A DNA stretch of 64,000 bases from a bacterium (GTDB taxonomy: Bacteria; Krumholzibacteriota; Krumholzibacteriia; LZORAL124-64-63), in the NCBI GenBank assembly GCA_024223715.1, contig JAAEOA010000358.1, positions 1 through 64,000 of the forward strand. Direction: 5' to 3'. Position numbers and translations under genes: made by a program. Under the pieces are notes generated by a model. That model had not been told where the DNA came from. It saw nothing but the letters and a program-made list of their open reading frames with translations, and ran no database searches. Of the stretch, positions 14,445 through 22,814 are shown piece by piece (position 1 is the first letter of the stretch; each line of letters starts with the position of its first letter).

Positions 14445-17400
14445 TTACAGCTCGGTGCGTTCAATGCTTTCAATTTCGAAGGTTTCCAGATGGTCGCCTT
14501 CCTGAATGTCGTAGAAGTTCTGCAGTCCAATACCGCATTCGTAGCCGGTGGCTACTTCTTTCACGTCATCTTTAAAGCGTTTCAGACTGTTAACCTTACC
14601 TTCATAAACCACAACTTCGTCGCGAATGAGACGAGCCAGGGTTTTGCGCTTGATAATTCCTTCAACCACCATGGAACCGGCCACTTGTCCGGTTTTAGGA
14701 ATGGTGAATACCTGACGGACCTGAGCCCGACCGGTGGAAATTTCACGCTGAATACTACCAAGCAGACCGGCCATTGCCTTACGCATGGTATCAACGGCTT
14801 CATAAATAATATCGAAGACTTCAATGGTCACGTGGTGCTTCTTGGCCAACTCACGAATGGCCGAACCAGGCCTCATGTGGAAACCAATAATCATGGCACC
14901 GGTATTTCCAGCCAGCAAAACATCAGATTCGCTAACCGCACCCACCGCTTTGTGAACCACTTTGACCTGAACTTCGGCAGTATTCAATTCCATGAGCTGA
15001 TCGGCCAGAGCTTCAACAGAACCAGCCACATCACCTTTAATAATGATGGGTAATTCTTTCAAATCGCCGGTCTCCATAAGACTGGCCAGATTGTCCAGAT
15101 CGATGGTTTGTTTGGGCCCCATGAGCTGTTGCTGACGTTGCAGGTTGCGACGCTTGCCAGCCATTTCACGAGCTTCGCGTTCGCTGCCCATGACGTAGAA
15201 CCGGTCTCCACTTTCGGGGACATCGTTTCCACCGAGAATCTCGCAGGGTTCCCCTGGTCTGACCTCATTGATTTTATTTCCACGCTCATCCATAAGGGCA
15301 CGAACTTTACCGTCCTGCATACCAACCAGGAAAGTATCTCCCATTTTCAAAGTACCACGGTCGACCAGGATGGTGAAAATGACTCCACGTCCCGGATCTT
15401 TTCTGGCTTCAACCACGACACCACGGGCGGGCCCCTCAGCAGAAGCTGTCAATTCCAGCACTTCACTCTGCAGATGAATCAGTTCCATCAGATGATCAAT
15501 GCCAGTGCCTTGTTTTGCAGAAATTTCCGCACACTGAACATCGCCACCATATTCTTCAATCATGATGTTATGCTGCAGCAGTTCCTGCTTCACTTTGTCC
15601 ACATTGGCTGCGGGCAGATCAACCTTGTTAATTGCAACAAGAATGGGAACCTCAGCCGCTTTGGCGTGGTTGATGGCCTCAATGGTCTGGGGCATAACCT
15701 GATCGTCGGCGGCAATAATCAGAATAACAATATCGGTAACCTGAGCACCACGGGCACGCATGGCAGTAAAGGCCGCGTGACCAGGGGTATCGAGGAAAGT
15801 AACCGGTCCACCTTCTGTTTCCACTTTATAAGCACCAATGTGCTGGGTAATACCACCGGCTTCACCGGCAATCACGTTGGTCTCACGAATGGCATCGAGC
15901 AACGATGTTTTACCGTGATCAACGTGACCCATAACCGTAACAACAGGAGGACGGGATGACATTTCTCCCTCGGGCGGTTCTTCAACTTCAAGAACCTCAT
16001 CGCCAAAGTCAGCCAGGAATTCGACTTCACGACCAAATTCTTCAATCAGGAGAATGATATTGTCTTTTTCCAGACGCTGATTAATGGTGGTCATAATGCC
16101 GAGCATGAACAGTTTGGCAATAAGTTCCTGGGCTTTTACTTCCAGTTTTTCAGCCAATTCCTGAACGGTAATGAACTCGGTCAGCTTCAAAACGGGCAAA
16201 TCTACAGTTTCGGCGACTTCTTCTTCTGAAGTTCCGCCACTGCCTTTTTTCCGTTTTTTCTTCGAGCTGCCACCGCTCAATTCGGCCATTGTGGCTTTCA
16301 ATTGACGCTCCACCTCTTGCTGGTCTACTTTTTTCTTTTTCTTACGAGTGCGTTTGCGACGCGTGGGCGCTTCCGGTTGAGAAGCTTCGTCTTTGCGTTT
16401 ACGAAGAGCTGCTTCAATGGAGCTGCGTACGTCTTTGCTACTCACTTCTGTTTTTGGCTTGGTCTTGACTTTGTTTTTGGGCGCGGGACGAATAATATCG
16501 CCAACCTTAAAGCCATCGTTCTTTTTGTTGCCCAAAGCATCAAGATGATCTTGTTTATCTTCAACCTCAGCAGGCTCTTCAGCTTCTGCCTTATCTTTGG
16601 CTTCAGTTGTTTCGGTATCAACAGGAGTCTCGGACTCATCAGCTAATACTGGAGAATCTGTTGTTCCATCGGCTGGAATTTCAGAGTCAGCAACAGGCTC
16701 TTCTTCAGAGTCTTCAACAACTTCAGCAGGCTGCTCTTCAGTGGCTTTAGAGTTAACCGCACCGCTTGTCTCGGTGGCTTTATCACCTTCAGAAACAACT
16801 TCATCAGCAACAACCGGAGCTTCAGAATCGACAAGAGCAGTTTCCGCGGCGGTGGCTGGTTCTTCTACTGGAGCCTCAGGAGTCTCGGTGGCTGCATGTG
16901 TCTCCTCAGAAGAAAGCTCTTCATCAGGAATATCAGCTTTCTTAACCAATTTAGCTGCAGGTTTGACCACTCGAGCCTGGGCATGGTCTTCCCGTTTGCG
17001 AGCCAACTCGGCATCGCGTTCTTCTTTCTCAGCAAGCTTGCGGGCTGATTCGGCCTCTTTGGCTGCATCTTTGGCGTCTTTTTTAGCCTGAGTTGCTTTA
17101 GCCACTTTAGTCATGGTGCCCGCTTTGGTGATAACAACCACCTTAGGCTTAGCCGGAGCTTTCTTTTTGGCAGCCTTTTTCTTGGCAGCTTTCTTTTTCT
17201 TCTTCTTGGGCTTTTCAGGCTCTTCTTCAGGCTGAGGGCGCTCAAGAGGTTTCAAGGCAGCAACATTCTTCAGCTGGTCCGGATTCAGACCATGAGCCTT
17301 GGCGTAATTCTCCCGCGCCAACTCACGCTTGCGCTGAAAAACAGAATGGACTTTGTCCACGTCCTCGCATTCGACAACACTCATATGGCTTTTGGCGTCG

Positions 17401-17489
17401 ACCTTCATTTTTTCAAGAAGAGCCATAACCTGTTTGCTGTCCACACCGTAGTGGCGTCCCAATTCGTAAACCCTGAGGTTTTTCGACAA
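14445..17489 (-). CDS. infB: translation initiation factor IF-2
   Basis: 1014 residues. The start is a TTG at 17489 with GGAGG 8 nt upstream; no ATG is suitable. The N-terminal IF2_N domain (LRVYELGRHYGVDSKQV) is followed by a long low-complexity linker rich in Lys/Ala and then Glu/Pro/Thr (to about residue 400). A second IF2_N region follows, then the GTPase domain near residue 520: G1 GHVDHGKTS, G3 DTPGHAAF, G4 NKVDLP. Domains II, III and IV close the protein (KTGQVAGSMVVEGIIKR). IF-2 brings fMet-tRNA to the 30S subunit and promotes subunit joining. It is the fourth gene of the rimP-nusA operon. Confidence 0.97.
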   Translation of the reverse strand: MSKNLRVYELGRHYGVDSKQVMALLEKMKVDAKSHMSVVECEDVDKVHSVFQRKRELARENYAKAHGLNPDQLKNVAALKPLERPQPEEEPEKPKKKKKKAAKKKAAKKKAPAKPKVVVITKAGTMTKVAKATQAKKDAKDAAKEAESARKLAEKEERDAELARKREDHAQARVVKPAAKLVKKADIPDEELSSEETHAATETPEAPVEEPATAAETALVDSEAPVVADEVVSEGDKATETSGAVNSKATEEQPAEVVEDSEEEPVADSEIPADGTTDSPVLADESETPVDTETTEAKDKAEAEEPAEVEDKQDHLDALGNKKNDGFKVGDIIRPAPKNKVKTKPKTEVSSKDVRSSIEAALRKRKDEASQPEAPTRRKRTRKKKKKVDQQEVERQLKATMAELSGGSSKKKRKKGSGGTSEEEVAETVDLPVLKLTEFITVQELAEKLEVKAQELIAKLFMLGIMTTINQRLEKDNIILLIEEFGREVEFLADFGDEVLEVEEPPEGEMSSRPPVVTVMGHVDHGKTSLLDAIRETNVIAGEAGGITQHIGAYKVETEGGPVTFLDTPGHAAFTAMRARGAQVTDIVILIIAADDQVMPQTIEAINHAKAAEVPILVAINKVDLPAANVDKVKQELLQHNIMIEEYGGDVQCAEISAKQGTGIDHLMELIHLQSEVLELTASAEGPARGVVVEARKDPGRGVIFTILVDRGTLKMGDTFLVGMQDGKVRALMDERGNKINEVRPGEPCEILGGNDVPESGDRFYVMGSEREAREMAGKRRNLQRQQQLMGPKQTIDLDNLASLMETGDLKELPIIIKGDVAGSVEALADQLMELNTAEVQVKVVHKAVGAVSESDVLLAGNTGAMIIGFHMRPGSAIRELAKKHHVTIEVFDIIYEAVDTMRKAMAGLLGSIQREISTGRAQVRQVFTIPKTGQVAGSMVVEGIIKRKTLARLIRDEVVVYEGKVNSLKRFKDDVKEVATGYECGIGLQNFYDIQEGDHLETFEIESIERTEL

Positions 17490-17558
17490 ACCCTTTACCT
17501 CCAGCCCAATGGCTTCGTCTGCCGCCTGATATATCCGTGAATATTTTCACGGTTTATT

Positions 17559-17867
17559 TCAGTCGATCAGTTTTTTGATCCCTTTAATAAATCCGGGATC
17601 ACTCAATCCTATGATGGCCAATTTGTTTCGCCCGAAGGCCTCGGCCAACTGTTTGCTGTCCAGGGCGTCATCAAGGACCCCTGCCAAATTCTCAAATCGA
17701 AGTGCTTTGCTCTTTTGAGCACCGCCCATATCCGAGGCGGTAATCAAAAGCACCTTTGCCGGCTTGCGGGACAATTGTTCCACAGCATTAAAGCCCATGG
17801 ATAATTTTCCCGCCCGGCGGGCCAGCCCCAGAAGGGCCAGTAATTTTGTCACATTCGTTTCGTTCAT
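17559..17867 (-). CDS. L7Ae-family ribosomal protein-like, YlxQ type
   Basis: 102 residues with the compact L7Ae/L30e fold pattern: LLGLARRAGKLSMGF, then AKVLLITASDMGGAQKSKAL, then LAIIGLSDPGF. The LARRAGKL motif at the N-terminus is typical of YlxQ, a small RNA-binding protein encoded between nusA and infB in many bacteria. It lies 19 nt after nusA and about 70 nt before infB. The usual ylxR partner is not present in the gap. Its role in RNA binding or ribosome assembly is known only in outline for the family. Confidence 0.87.
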   Translation of the reverse strand: MNETNVTKLLALLGLARRAGKLSMGFNAVEQLSRKPAKVLLITASDMGGAQKSKALRFENLAGVLDDALDSKQLAEAFGRNKLAIIGLSDPGFIKGIKKLID

Positions 17868-17886
17868 TATCCTGTCACCTGCTTAA

Positions 17887-19386
17887 TTAAAGCTCACTAT
17901 TGGCAAAAGGATCAATTTTTTTGTCGTCTTCATCATCGTCATCAGAGCTGCTATCTTCAGATTCACCATCGGGGAAATCCTTGAAGATTTCTTCTTTGTC
18001 GATAGTTGGCTCCTCTGGATTTTCAGCCTCGGCATCTGAATCATCGCTGTCCACAAAGACATCGTCGGCAAACAAAGCTTCGTTGTCGGCAATTTCAGCA
18101 TCCAGTTCGCTTTTAACGTTTTTATCGATCATGCGACGCAGTTCGTCGCGGGTGGCCTGAGCGGTTGCCAACAGGCTGTCAGCACTTGCTTCATCGAGGC
18201 CTTCAAGGCCCACCAAACGCTCCAGTGGAATATTGGCCAGATCATCGATGGTCGTAACGGCAAAAGCTTCCAGAAGAACCAGCAACTCTTCGCTCACGCC
18301 GGGAAGATCGGCCAAAGGCATGGCCATTTCCTCGGAGACACGCTGACGAGTGCTGTATTCACGTGAGCTAACCAGGTCTATTTTCCATTCGGTGAGCTTG
18401 GCAGCCAGACGCACATTTTTGCCCTCTTTACCAATGGCCTTGCTCAGCTGGTCGTCATTAACAATGACCGTTGCTTCGTTGCGTTCCCGGTGCAAAATGA
18501 TGTTGCTGACTTCAGCTGGACTCAAAGCCCGACTGATCAACAAGCTTGGGTCTGCGCTCCAAGGCACAATATCAACCCGCTCACCGGCCAATTCCCTGGT
18601 CACGGCCTGAACACGGCTACCCTTCATACCTACACAGGAGCCAACGGGATCCACCCGGTCATCGTTACTGGATACGGCAATTTTTGATCGGGTTCCCGGC
18701 TCACGAGCCACACCCTTAATCGAAACAATGCCCTCTTGAATTTCCGGGACTTCCTGATGAAACAGTTCTTTGAGAAAACCAGGATGACTGCGGGAAAGAA
18801 TAACCTGGGGTCCTTTTACGGAATCCAGAACTTCAATAATATAAGCCCGAACGGTGCGGCCCTGCCCCAGACGCTCACCTTTGATTTGCTCTCGATAAGG
18901 CATCAACGCTTCGGTCCGCCCCAGATTAACCAGGACATTGCCCCGGTCGACCTGCTGTACGGTACCGACAATAATTTGATCGACCCGGTCGCGGAATTCT
19001 TCAAAAATCTGGGCCCGTTCCGCTTCACGGACTTTCTGTACCAGAATTTGTTTGGCCACCAGAATGGCGTTACGACCAAAGTCGGAAAGAGTCAGGGGGT
19101 AACGCACCTCGTCACCAATTTCAACTTCGTCGCCAAATTCAATTTCGGCTTCTTCAAGGGAAATGTCCGTATCCGGATCATCCACTTCATCGACCACGGT
19201 CATGACCCGCTCCACACTCATGGCTCCGTTTTCGGGATCCACAGTGGCATCAATGTTAGCCTCGGCCCCCAGCTTCTTGCGGGCAGCAGACTGAAGCCCA
19301 GCCTCGAGAGATTCAAGGATGATGGCTTTGTCGATATTCTTCTCCCTGGTGATCTCACTCAGGGCGTTCAGAATGTTATGATCCAT
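17887..19386 (-). CDS. nusA: transcription termination/antitermination factor NusA
   Basis: 499 residues. In order: the RNA-polymerase-binding N-terminal domain (1 to about 125), an S1 domain (GTVQQVDRGNVLVNLGRTEA), and KH1/KH2 domains with DPVGSCVGMKGSRVQAV and KAIGKEGKNVRLAAKL. A helix-hairpin-helix segment follows near 370-420 (LPGVSEELLVLLEAF). The last 80 residues are a strongly acidic, Ser/Asp-rich tail ending FANSEL. NusA controls pausing, termination and antitermination. The ATG has AGGAG 9 nt upstream. In several bacteria NusA controls its own operon through the leader, which fits the hairpin seen before rimP. Confidence 0.97.
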   Translation of the reverse strand: MDHNILNALSEITREKNIDKAIILESLEAGLQSAARKKLGAEANIDATVDPENGAMSVERVMTVVDEVDDPDTDISLEEAEIEFGDEVEIGDEVRYPLTLSDFGRNAILVAKQILVQKVREAERAQIFEEFRDRVDQIIVGTVQQVDRGNVLVNLGRTEALMPYREQIKGERLGQGRTVRAYIIEVLDSVKGPQVILSRSHPGFLKELFHQEVPEIQEGIVSIKGVAREPGTRSKIAVSSNDDRVDPVGSCVGMKGSRVQAVTRELAGERVDIVPWSADPSLLISRALSPAEVSNIILHRERNEATVIVNDDQLSKAIGKEGKNVRLAAKLTEWKIDLVSSREYSTRQRVSEEMAMPLADLPGVSEELLVLLEAFAVTTIDDLANIPLERLVGLEGLDEASADSLLATAQATRDELRRMIDKNVKSELDAEIADNEALFADDVFVDSDDSDAEAENPEEPTIDKEEIFKDFPDGESEDSSSDDDDEDDKKIDPFANSEL

Positions 19387-19452
19387 GCTTGGTTTCTCCT
19401 ACGCTTCCGTTTTCTATTTTCCTGAATCGGATCGATGGGTCATTCCCGTATT

Positions 19453-20118
19453 CTATTCTTCTGAATCTGAAGAAGACTTCCTGTTGCCAGGTCGCTTCCG
19501 CGGACGATTCTTTTTCTTTTTCGCATCCCGCTTGGCGGAGCGTTCCTCCCGGCGATCATCTTTTTTCTGCCGACGGTCTTCATTGATGATGGCCTTGGCA
19601 TTAAATTCTGGATCCAGGTTTGCTTCCATCACTTCACGACGCAAAATTTTCACTTCGGCCGGTAATTCAGGCGATGAATCGGTTGAAGGCGGTTGCACTC
19701 GCAGGACATTGTTCTCAAAAGAAAGCAACTGCCCGCGAACCCGACGGCTCTTGTTCCCTTGCCTGACTCTCAAATCCACCGACTGTCCAACAGCTGCGTC
19801 AAAATGACGATCCAATCGCAGCGGGCGCCGGATACCCGGGGATGAGACTTCAATAACATACTGCCCCGAGAAGAGATCTGCCTCTTCCATCAGCATATTA
19901 ATGCTGCGACCAGCTCGGGCACATTGATCAAGGTTAATGCCCACTGGGTTAAGCGCATCTTCGATAAGATCGAGATAAATGCGTACCTGCAGTCGGCCAC
20001 CACCCTGAAACACACGAACATCCAGAATATCCAGACCGTCGGTTTCCATTTCAGGTTCCAACAAGCTCAGCACTCTGTCTGCCATCTGCTTTAAGTTGGG
20101 ACGGGCACGTTCGGCCAC
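19453..20118 (-). CDS. rimP: ribosome maturation factor RimP
   Basis: 221 residues from a GTG at 20118 with GGAGG 6 nt upstream. The N-terminal domain has VRVFQGGGRLQVRIYLD. The classic RimP motif is YVIEVSSPGIRRPLRLDRHF near 85-105, followed by the SH3-like C-terminal domain. The last 45 residues are a very basic tail (RREERSAKRDAKKKKNRPRK) ending in a Ser/Glu cap, longer than in typical 150-residue RimP, and probably add RNA binding. RimP helps build the 30S subunit. It is the first gene of the nusA-infB operon. Confidence 0.96.
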   Translation of the reverse strand: MAERARPNLKQMADRVLSLLEPEMETDGLDILDVRVFQGGGRLQVRIYLDLIEDALNPVGINLDQCARAGRSINMLMEEADLFSGQYVIEVSSPGIRRPLRLDRHFDAAVGQSVDLRVRQGNKSRRVRGQLLSFENNVLRVQPPSTDSSPELPAEVKILRREVMEANLDPEFNAKAIINEDRRQKKDDRREERSAKRDAKKKKNRPRKRPGNRKSSSDSEE

Positions 20119-20139
20119 GGCCTACCTCCGGTCCATGTA

Positions 20140-20178
20140 CAAAAAGAAGTGGACTTATGCCCACCTCAGCCGGTCCAC
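20140..20178 (-). promoter_or_regulatory. leader hairpin with T-rich end in the rimP-nusA operon 5' UTR (possible attenuator)
   Basis: On -, GTGGAC and GTCCAC (20173-20178 and 20149-20154 on +) form a 6-bp stem, extendable by two G-U pairs. They are followed by TTCTTTTTG. It lies between the -10 box and the rimP start. Shape and place fit a transcription attenuator, but the 18-nt loop is large. Confidence 0.45.
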
Positions 20179-20208
20179 CCTTAAGGGGGGACGAATTGAG
20201 ATGCAGGC

Positions 20209-20237
20209 AATATACCCGGGCAAAATGTGGATTGCAA
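20209..20237 (-). promoter_or_regulatory. sigma70-type promoter of the rimP-nusA-infB operon
   Basis: On -, TTGCAA (20237-20232, four of six) is followed after exactly 17 nt by TATATT (20214-20209, five of six). The expected start of transcription is near 20202, giving a leader of about 85 nt before rimP. It is the best promoter-like pair in the 169-nt gap between recG and rimP. Confidence 0.6.
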
Positions 20238-20287
20238 GACAAATATGGCGTCAAAGCAACACTACATTATGGTCCAGGACCTTTTAC

Positions 20288-22393
20288 TCATCCGGACAGT
20301 TCGCTTTGGTTGGCAAATCGAAAGTTATCCAGACACTTTTTCAGTCGAGTTCCAGCTGAACTTTTTAGTCCAGGATCAGCCTGTAAAATGTCCCGGCTGT
20401 CCTGATGACACTGATGAATAAGGCCCGCATCAGCCAAGGGGCATAAAAGTCGAAAACCCGGAGCCCCATGCTGCCGGGTCCCATACGATTCCCCAGGCCC
20501 ACGAATTCTAAGATCTTCTTCAGCCAGGGTAAACCCATCATGATTGTCTGCAAAAAACCTAATTCTGCGGTACGTATCATCAGAGAGAAAGCCGTCACAA
20601 AGAAGGTAACAAGACGCTGAAGCCTTCCCACGACCAATGCGTCCCCGCAACTGGTGAAGCTGAGCCAAACCAAATCGTTCAGGATTCTGGACAACCATGA
20701 CTGTGGCGTTGGGCACATCGATACCCACTTCAATCACCGTTGTGGCCACCAGTACCTGATATTCATTTGCAGCAAACCGGGCCATGATCTCCTGTTTTTC
20801 GGCACTCTTGAGCCGCCCGTGCAACAAAGCACATTTCCATTCAGGGAAGGCCTCCCTGCTCAACCGCTCGAATTCCACAGTGGCTGCTTTCAAATCCTGG
20901 CCTTCGGTTTCTTCAATAACCGGATGCACCACAAAGACCTGATGGCCCTGTTCCACTTGCCGGCGACATGCCTGCCAGACTTTGTTTTCGTCGGTGCCTT
21001 TGATGATTTCGGTTTTGGTGCTACCGCGTCCGGAAGGTATTTCGTCAATCAGGCTTAAGTCCAGATCACCATATAAGGTCAGTGCCAGACTGCGCGGAAT
21101 GGGTGTCGCGCTCATTACAAGCACATGGCTTTGGTCGGCTATTTCTCCCGAAGAGGTGCTTTTTCCCCTTTGGCGCACTCCAAAACGGTGCTGTTCATCA
21201 ATAACGGAAAGAGCCAGACGAGGTACACGCACATCATCCTGAATAACCGCATGAGTTCCCACCAGAAGATCAATTTCACCGGCGGCCACGGAGCTGAGAA
21301 TTCTACGTCTTTCGGCTGCCGGGGTGCTCCCGGTGAGAGTCTCCACCGATACATTCAATGGTTCAGCCCATTGCCTCAAAGTCAACCCGTGCTGCCGGGC
21401 AAGGACTTCAGTCGGAGCCATCATTACAGCCTGGTATCCTTGTTCCACTACAAACAAACAGGCAATGAAAGCCACCAGAGTTTTGCCACAGCCAACATCG
21501 CCCTGGACCAAACGATGCATGACCTGACCGGATTTAAAATCAGCTAAAACTTCCGATAGAACCCTTCTTTGAGCCCCCGTGAGGTCAAAAGGCAGGTCAT
21601 CAACCAGCCTCCGGGTTAAGTCTCCAGGTTTTTCCAAACGAATACCATGATCCTGATCATTCTGTAATCGACGCCAGGCCGTAAACAGTTGCAGGAAAAA
21701 GCCCTCTTCATATTTTAATCGGCTTCGAGCCGCCACCAGAGCCTCCCTGGTGGCTGGGAAGTGAATATTTCGACGGGCCTGGGCCGCTGAACAGAGATTT
21801 CTTTTCCGGCAAAGGGCCACGGGAATGGTTTCAGGATAAAAATCACTACATTCATCAAGTCGAGTTAAAGCCTGGAAAACAAGAGCTCGTAGCCAGTGTT
21901 GCCCAATTCCAGCTGTCAGCCCATAAACCGGGACAATACGGCCGGTGTGCAGGCCCTCCTGTTTTTCTTTTGCGGAAGAGACCACTTTTTCAAAATCAGG
22001 GTGAGTCAGTTGCAAACGACCGTTGTGCCGTTGGACCAAACCACTGACCATCACCTTCTGGCCTGCACGAAATTGCTTCAACAAAAAGCGCATGTTAAAC
22101 CAAATGCAATATAAAACACCGGTATCGTCGCCTATGGTAACCGTTTGCACGCTTCCACCCCGGCGGGTACGCCGTTCACTGGTGGTCAGAACCTCAGCCA
22201 GAATGGTTTCTTCCTTTCCCACGACCAATCGACCAATGGCAACGGTCTCGGAACGGTCAAAATACCGGTGAGGGAAATGATCAAGCAAGTCTCCCACAGT
22301 CTGCAAACCAAGGCGCGAAAGCCCCCGGAAACGAGCCGGGCCTACGGACTTAAGGAACTGAACCGATGTTTGTAAGCTGAATTCTGGTTTCAT
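20288..22393 (-). CDS. recG: ATP-dependent DNA helicase RecG
   Basis: 701 residues. The N-terminal wedge (OB fold) domain lies around 55-150 (AEVLTTSERRTRRGGSVQTV). The helicase core has Walker A GDVGCGKT near residue 300, the DEQH box VIDEQHRFG near 400, SATPIPRSLALTLYGDLD, and motif VI HQLRGRIGRGK. RecG remodels stalled replication forks and Holliday junctions. It is divergent from rpmB. Its end lies 50 nt from the -35 box of the rimP operon on the same strand. Confidence 0.96.
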   Translation of the reverse strand: MKPEFSLQTSVQFLKSVGPARFRGLSRLGLQTVGDLLDHFPHRYFDRSETVAIGRLVVGKEETILAEVLTTSERRTRRGGSVQTVTIGDDTGVLYCIWFNMRFLLKQFRAGQKVMVSGLVQRHNGRLQLTHPDFEKVVSSAKEKQEGLHTGRIVPVYGLTAGIGQHWLRALVFQALTRLDECSDFYPETIPVALCRKRNLCSAAQARRNIHFPATREALVAARSRLKYEEGFFLQLFTAWRRLQNDQDHGIRLEKPGDLTRRLVDDLPFDLTGAQRRVLSEVLADFKSGQVMHRLVQGDVGCGKTLVAFIACLFVVEQGYQAVMMAPTEVLARQHGLTLRQWAEPLNVSVETLTGSTPAAERRRILSSVAAGEIDLLVGTHAVIQDDVRVPRLALSVIDEQHRFGVRQRGKSTSSGEIADQSHVLVMSATPIPRSLALTLYGDLDLSLIDEIPSGRGSTKTEIIKGTDENKVWQACRRQVEQGHQVFVVHPVIEETEGQDLKAATVEFERLSREAFPEWKCALLHGRLKSAEKQEIMARFAANEYQVLVATTVIEVGIDVPNATVMVVQNPERFGLAQLHQLRGRIGRGKASASCYLLCDGFLSDDTYRRIRFFADNHDGFTLAEEDLRIRGPGESYGTRQHGAPGFRLLCPLADAGLIHQCHQDSRDILQADPGLKSSAGTRLKKCLDNFRFANQSELSG

Positions 22394-22419
22394 TTTCTCT
22401 GCTTTGGGATGACTTTTCT

Positions 22420-22465
22420 GAAAGAGACAGCGGTTTAAACAGTAAACCAGACTCCGAAAGAGACA
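22420..22465. repeat. direct repeats flanking a dyad in the recG-rpmB divergent gap
   Basis: GAAAGAGACA occurs at 22420-22429 and again at 22456-22465. Between them GGTTTA (22432-22437) and TAAACC (22443-22448) form a 6-bp inverted repeat with a 5-nt centre. The layout looks like a binding region for a regulator between the two divergent genes. No known box was recognised. Confidence 0.5.
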
Positions 22466-22561
22466 ACGTCAGTTAAAATAACTTGCTGACAGGGTCATCA
22501 GATGTTAAATTGCCGAGCCTTGGAATTCAACCCTTGCGATTATCTTTGTAGGAGGACTGTC

Positions 22562-22783
22562 ATGAGCAGGAAATGCTCTATCTGCGATAAAGGCCCACAG
22601 TACGGGAACCGGGTTAGCCATGCCCATAACCAAACCCGTCACCGCTGGTTGCCAAACCTGCAGAAAATTCGCTTTGAAAAAGACGGCAAAGTCCAGCGCG
22701 GCTATGTTTGCACTCGTTGCATTCGTACCGGCAAGGTCATGAAAGTTGTCAAAGGCAAAGCATCCGCTGTAGAAGTCAACTAA
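22562..22783 (+). CDS. rpmB: 50S ribosomal protein L28, zinc-binding (C+) form
   Basis: 73 residues from the ATG at 22562, with GGAGG 6 nt upstream; the longer frame to 22502 lacks a ribosome site. It starts [16 protein letters not shown], then [15 protein letters not shown]. It has two Cys pairs, CSIC at 4-7 and CTRC near the end of the conserved core ([11 protein letters not shown]), which form the zinc ribbon of the C+ type. L28 binds the large subunit. It stands alone, with a hairpin after the stop codon, and is divergent from recG. Confidence 0.97.
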   Translation: MSRKCSICDKGPQYGNRVSHAHNQTRHRWLPNLQKIRFEKDGKVQRGYVCTRCIRTGKVMKVVKGKASAVEVN

Positions 22784-22810
22784 CCGGAATCCTGTTCAGG
22801 CCCGGTTTAT
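22782..22810 (+). terminator. terminator hairpin after rpmB (possibly bidirectional)
   Basis: AACCGG (22782-22787, overlapping the stop codon) pairs with CCGGTT (22802-22807). Inside, CCTG-TT-CAGG adds a second stem. TTTATT follows. It lies in the 31-nt gap between convergent rpmB and the TPR-parvulin gene and could serve both. Confidence 0.55.
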
Positions 22811-22814
22811 TAGA

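Noticed and set aside
15108-15959. 283-residue frame on + opposite infB
   Set aside because: It is antisense to the IF-2 GTPase core, has biased composition (Asn/His/Phe) that mirrors the real gene, and shows no domain or ribosome site.
16597-17091. 164-residue Ser/Ala-rich frame on + opposite infB
   Set aside because: It is the complement of the Glu/Ala-rich linker of IF-2 and reflects low-complexity codon use only.
17525-17560. small ylxR gene between nusA and infB
   Set aside because: The gaps around ylxQ are 19 and about 70 nt; no Cys-rich or RNA-binding short frame fits.
18736-19425. 229-residue frame on + opposite nusA
   Set aside because: It covers the conserved NusA S1/KH region on the other strand and matches no family.
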